A stretch of DNA of 6,873 nt from a bacterium (GTDB taxonomy: Bacteria; Vulcanimicrobiota; Xenobia; Xenobiales; Xenobiaceae): NCBI GenBank assembly GCA_017444045.1, contig JAFSXO010000269.1, forward strand, positions 1 to 6,873, written 5' to 3'. A model generated the notes under the pieces. That model made no database searches. It was given only the letters and a program-made list of their open reading frames with translations, and was not told the DNA's origin. Within the stretch, counting starts at the first letter, position 1, and every line of letters begins with the position of its first letter. Shown in pieces: positions 6,335 through 6,873 of this stretch. A program made the translations under genes and the position numbers.

Positions 6335-6873
6335 ATGAGCAAATCACTGCCAAGCGAGATAATCGATTTCAGCCAATACGATCTGGCCTCCAAGGGACAG
6401 CTAAAGGCCCTGCGTACCAATGGTACCTGGGCCAGCGCCTGGTCTACAGCACCAGGGGACAAAGCTCAGCTGCTGATCGGAGGCAAGCGCAAGGGCGCCC
6501 GCGAATCCTGGCTGCAGACGATAATTTCTCCAGGCCCCAACCGAGTCGCTCCCCTCTGCCCGCATTTTGCCCGCTGCGGCGGCTGCGCCTGGCAGCATTT
6601 AAAATATCAGGCTCAGCTGGAGATCAAAACTCAGCCCTTAGCTAAAGCTTTGCGCGGTCTCGCGGGCGAGCAGCTAGAGCTTCTTCCCCCCTGCCCAGCC
6701 CCTAAGCCCTGGCATTACCGCAGCAAAATAGAGCTAAGCTTTCTCAACGATGAGCTGGGCTTCAATAGGCGCGGCTGCTTCGGGCGCATCGTGCCTGTCG
6801 AAGAGTGCTTTATCGGCCCCTCAGCCAACCGGGAAATAATCGCCGCGGTGCGTTCCTGGATGAAGCGCCAAGC
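6335..6873 (+). CDS. RumA/TrmA-family RNA uracil-C5 methyltransferase, RlmD-like (partial, C-terminus beyond the right edge)
   Basis: The frame is open from ATG 6335 to the edge (179 codons plus 2 bases). An N-terminal TRAM-like segment (about 11-64) with PGDKAQLLI (40-48) and a poorly kept glycine pattern is followed by RVAPLCPHFARCGGCAWQHL (70-89). C75, C81, C84 and C158 reproduce, within a few residues, the four [4Fe-4S] cysteines of E. coli RlmD (RumA). YQAQLEIK (91-98) and HYRSKIELSF (127-136) are family blocks. The SAM-binding domain and catalytic cysteine lie outside the window. Such enzymes make m5U in 23S rRNA (positions 1939 or 747) or tRNA; which one cannot be decided from this part. 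The start is 31 bases after the microprotein's stop, with no T-run terminator between and no clear ribosome-binding site, so cotranscription with the cassette is possible but functionally unrelated. Confidence 0.9.
   Translation, partial: MSKSLPSEIIDFSQYDLASKGQLKALRTNGTWASAWSTAPGDKAQLLIGGKRKGARESWLQTIISPGPNRVAPLCPHFARCGGCAWQHLKYQAQLEIKTQPLAKALRGLAGEQLELLPPCPAPKPWHYRSKIELSFLNDELGFNRRGCFGRIVPVEECFIGPSANREIIAAVRSWMKRQ

Overview
The window reads as a chromosomal stretch from a bacterium I cannot place at phylum level. The genes from about 1671 to the right end look moderately GC-rich, while the left third is visibly richer in A and T. A BspA-type leucine-rich-repeat surface protein, common in gut and oral anaerobes, and an iron-sulfur-type RumA-family methyltransferase are both present, but neither fixes the taxonomy. 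No tRNA, rRNA, CRISPR array or insertion sequence was seen.

Layout. (1) 1-912, minus strand: the N-terminal 304 codons of a membrane-anchored BspA-like leucine-rich-repeat protein, which runs off the left edge. (2) 913-1670: 758 bases without a convincing gene, holding a motif repeated three times (two direct copies, one inverted) and a weak minus-strand promoter candidate. (3) 1671-2669, minus strand: gpsA, glycerol-3-phosphate dehydrogenase, complete. (4) 2670-2845: a divergent intergenic region with a candidate plus-strand promoter and a short inverted repeat overlapping its -35 box. (5) 2846-6303, plus strand: a tight three-gene cassette. It comprises a 74-residue one-helix membrane protein, a 1016-residue fusion of a NodU/CmcH/TobZ-type O-carbamoyltransferase to a membrane-anchored SGNH hydrolase, and a 58-residue DUF5989-like (SxtK-like) membrane microprotein whose start overlaps the fusion's stop by one base. 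(6) 6335 to the right edge, plus strand: the N-terminal 179 codons of a RumA/TrmA-family rRNA or tRNA uracil-C5 methyltransferase with its iron-sulfur cysteines.

The notable part is the cassette. Carbamoyltransferases, DUF5989-type microproteins and SGNH hydrolases are usually separate neighbouring genes in polysaccharide or natural-product loci (saxitoxin sxtI/sxtK are the best-known examples). Here the transferase and hydrolase are one polypeptide joined by a polar linker and a single transmembrane helix. The predicted arrangement puts carbamoyl transfer in the cytoplasm and the SGNH active site outside, with two small membrane proteins encoded on either side. I infer a compact machine that decorates an envelope glycan or lipid. 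The substrate cannot be told from the sequence, and no glycosyltransferases are visible in the window. The flanking gpsA and methyltransferase genes are ordinary housekeeping genes.
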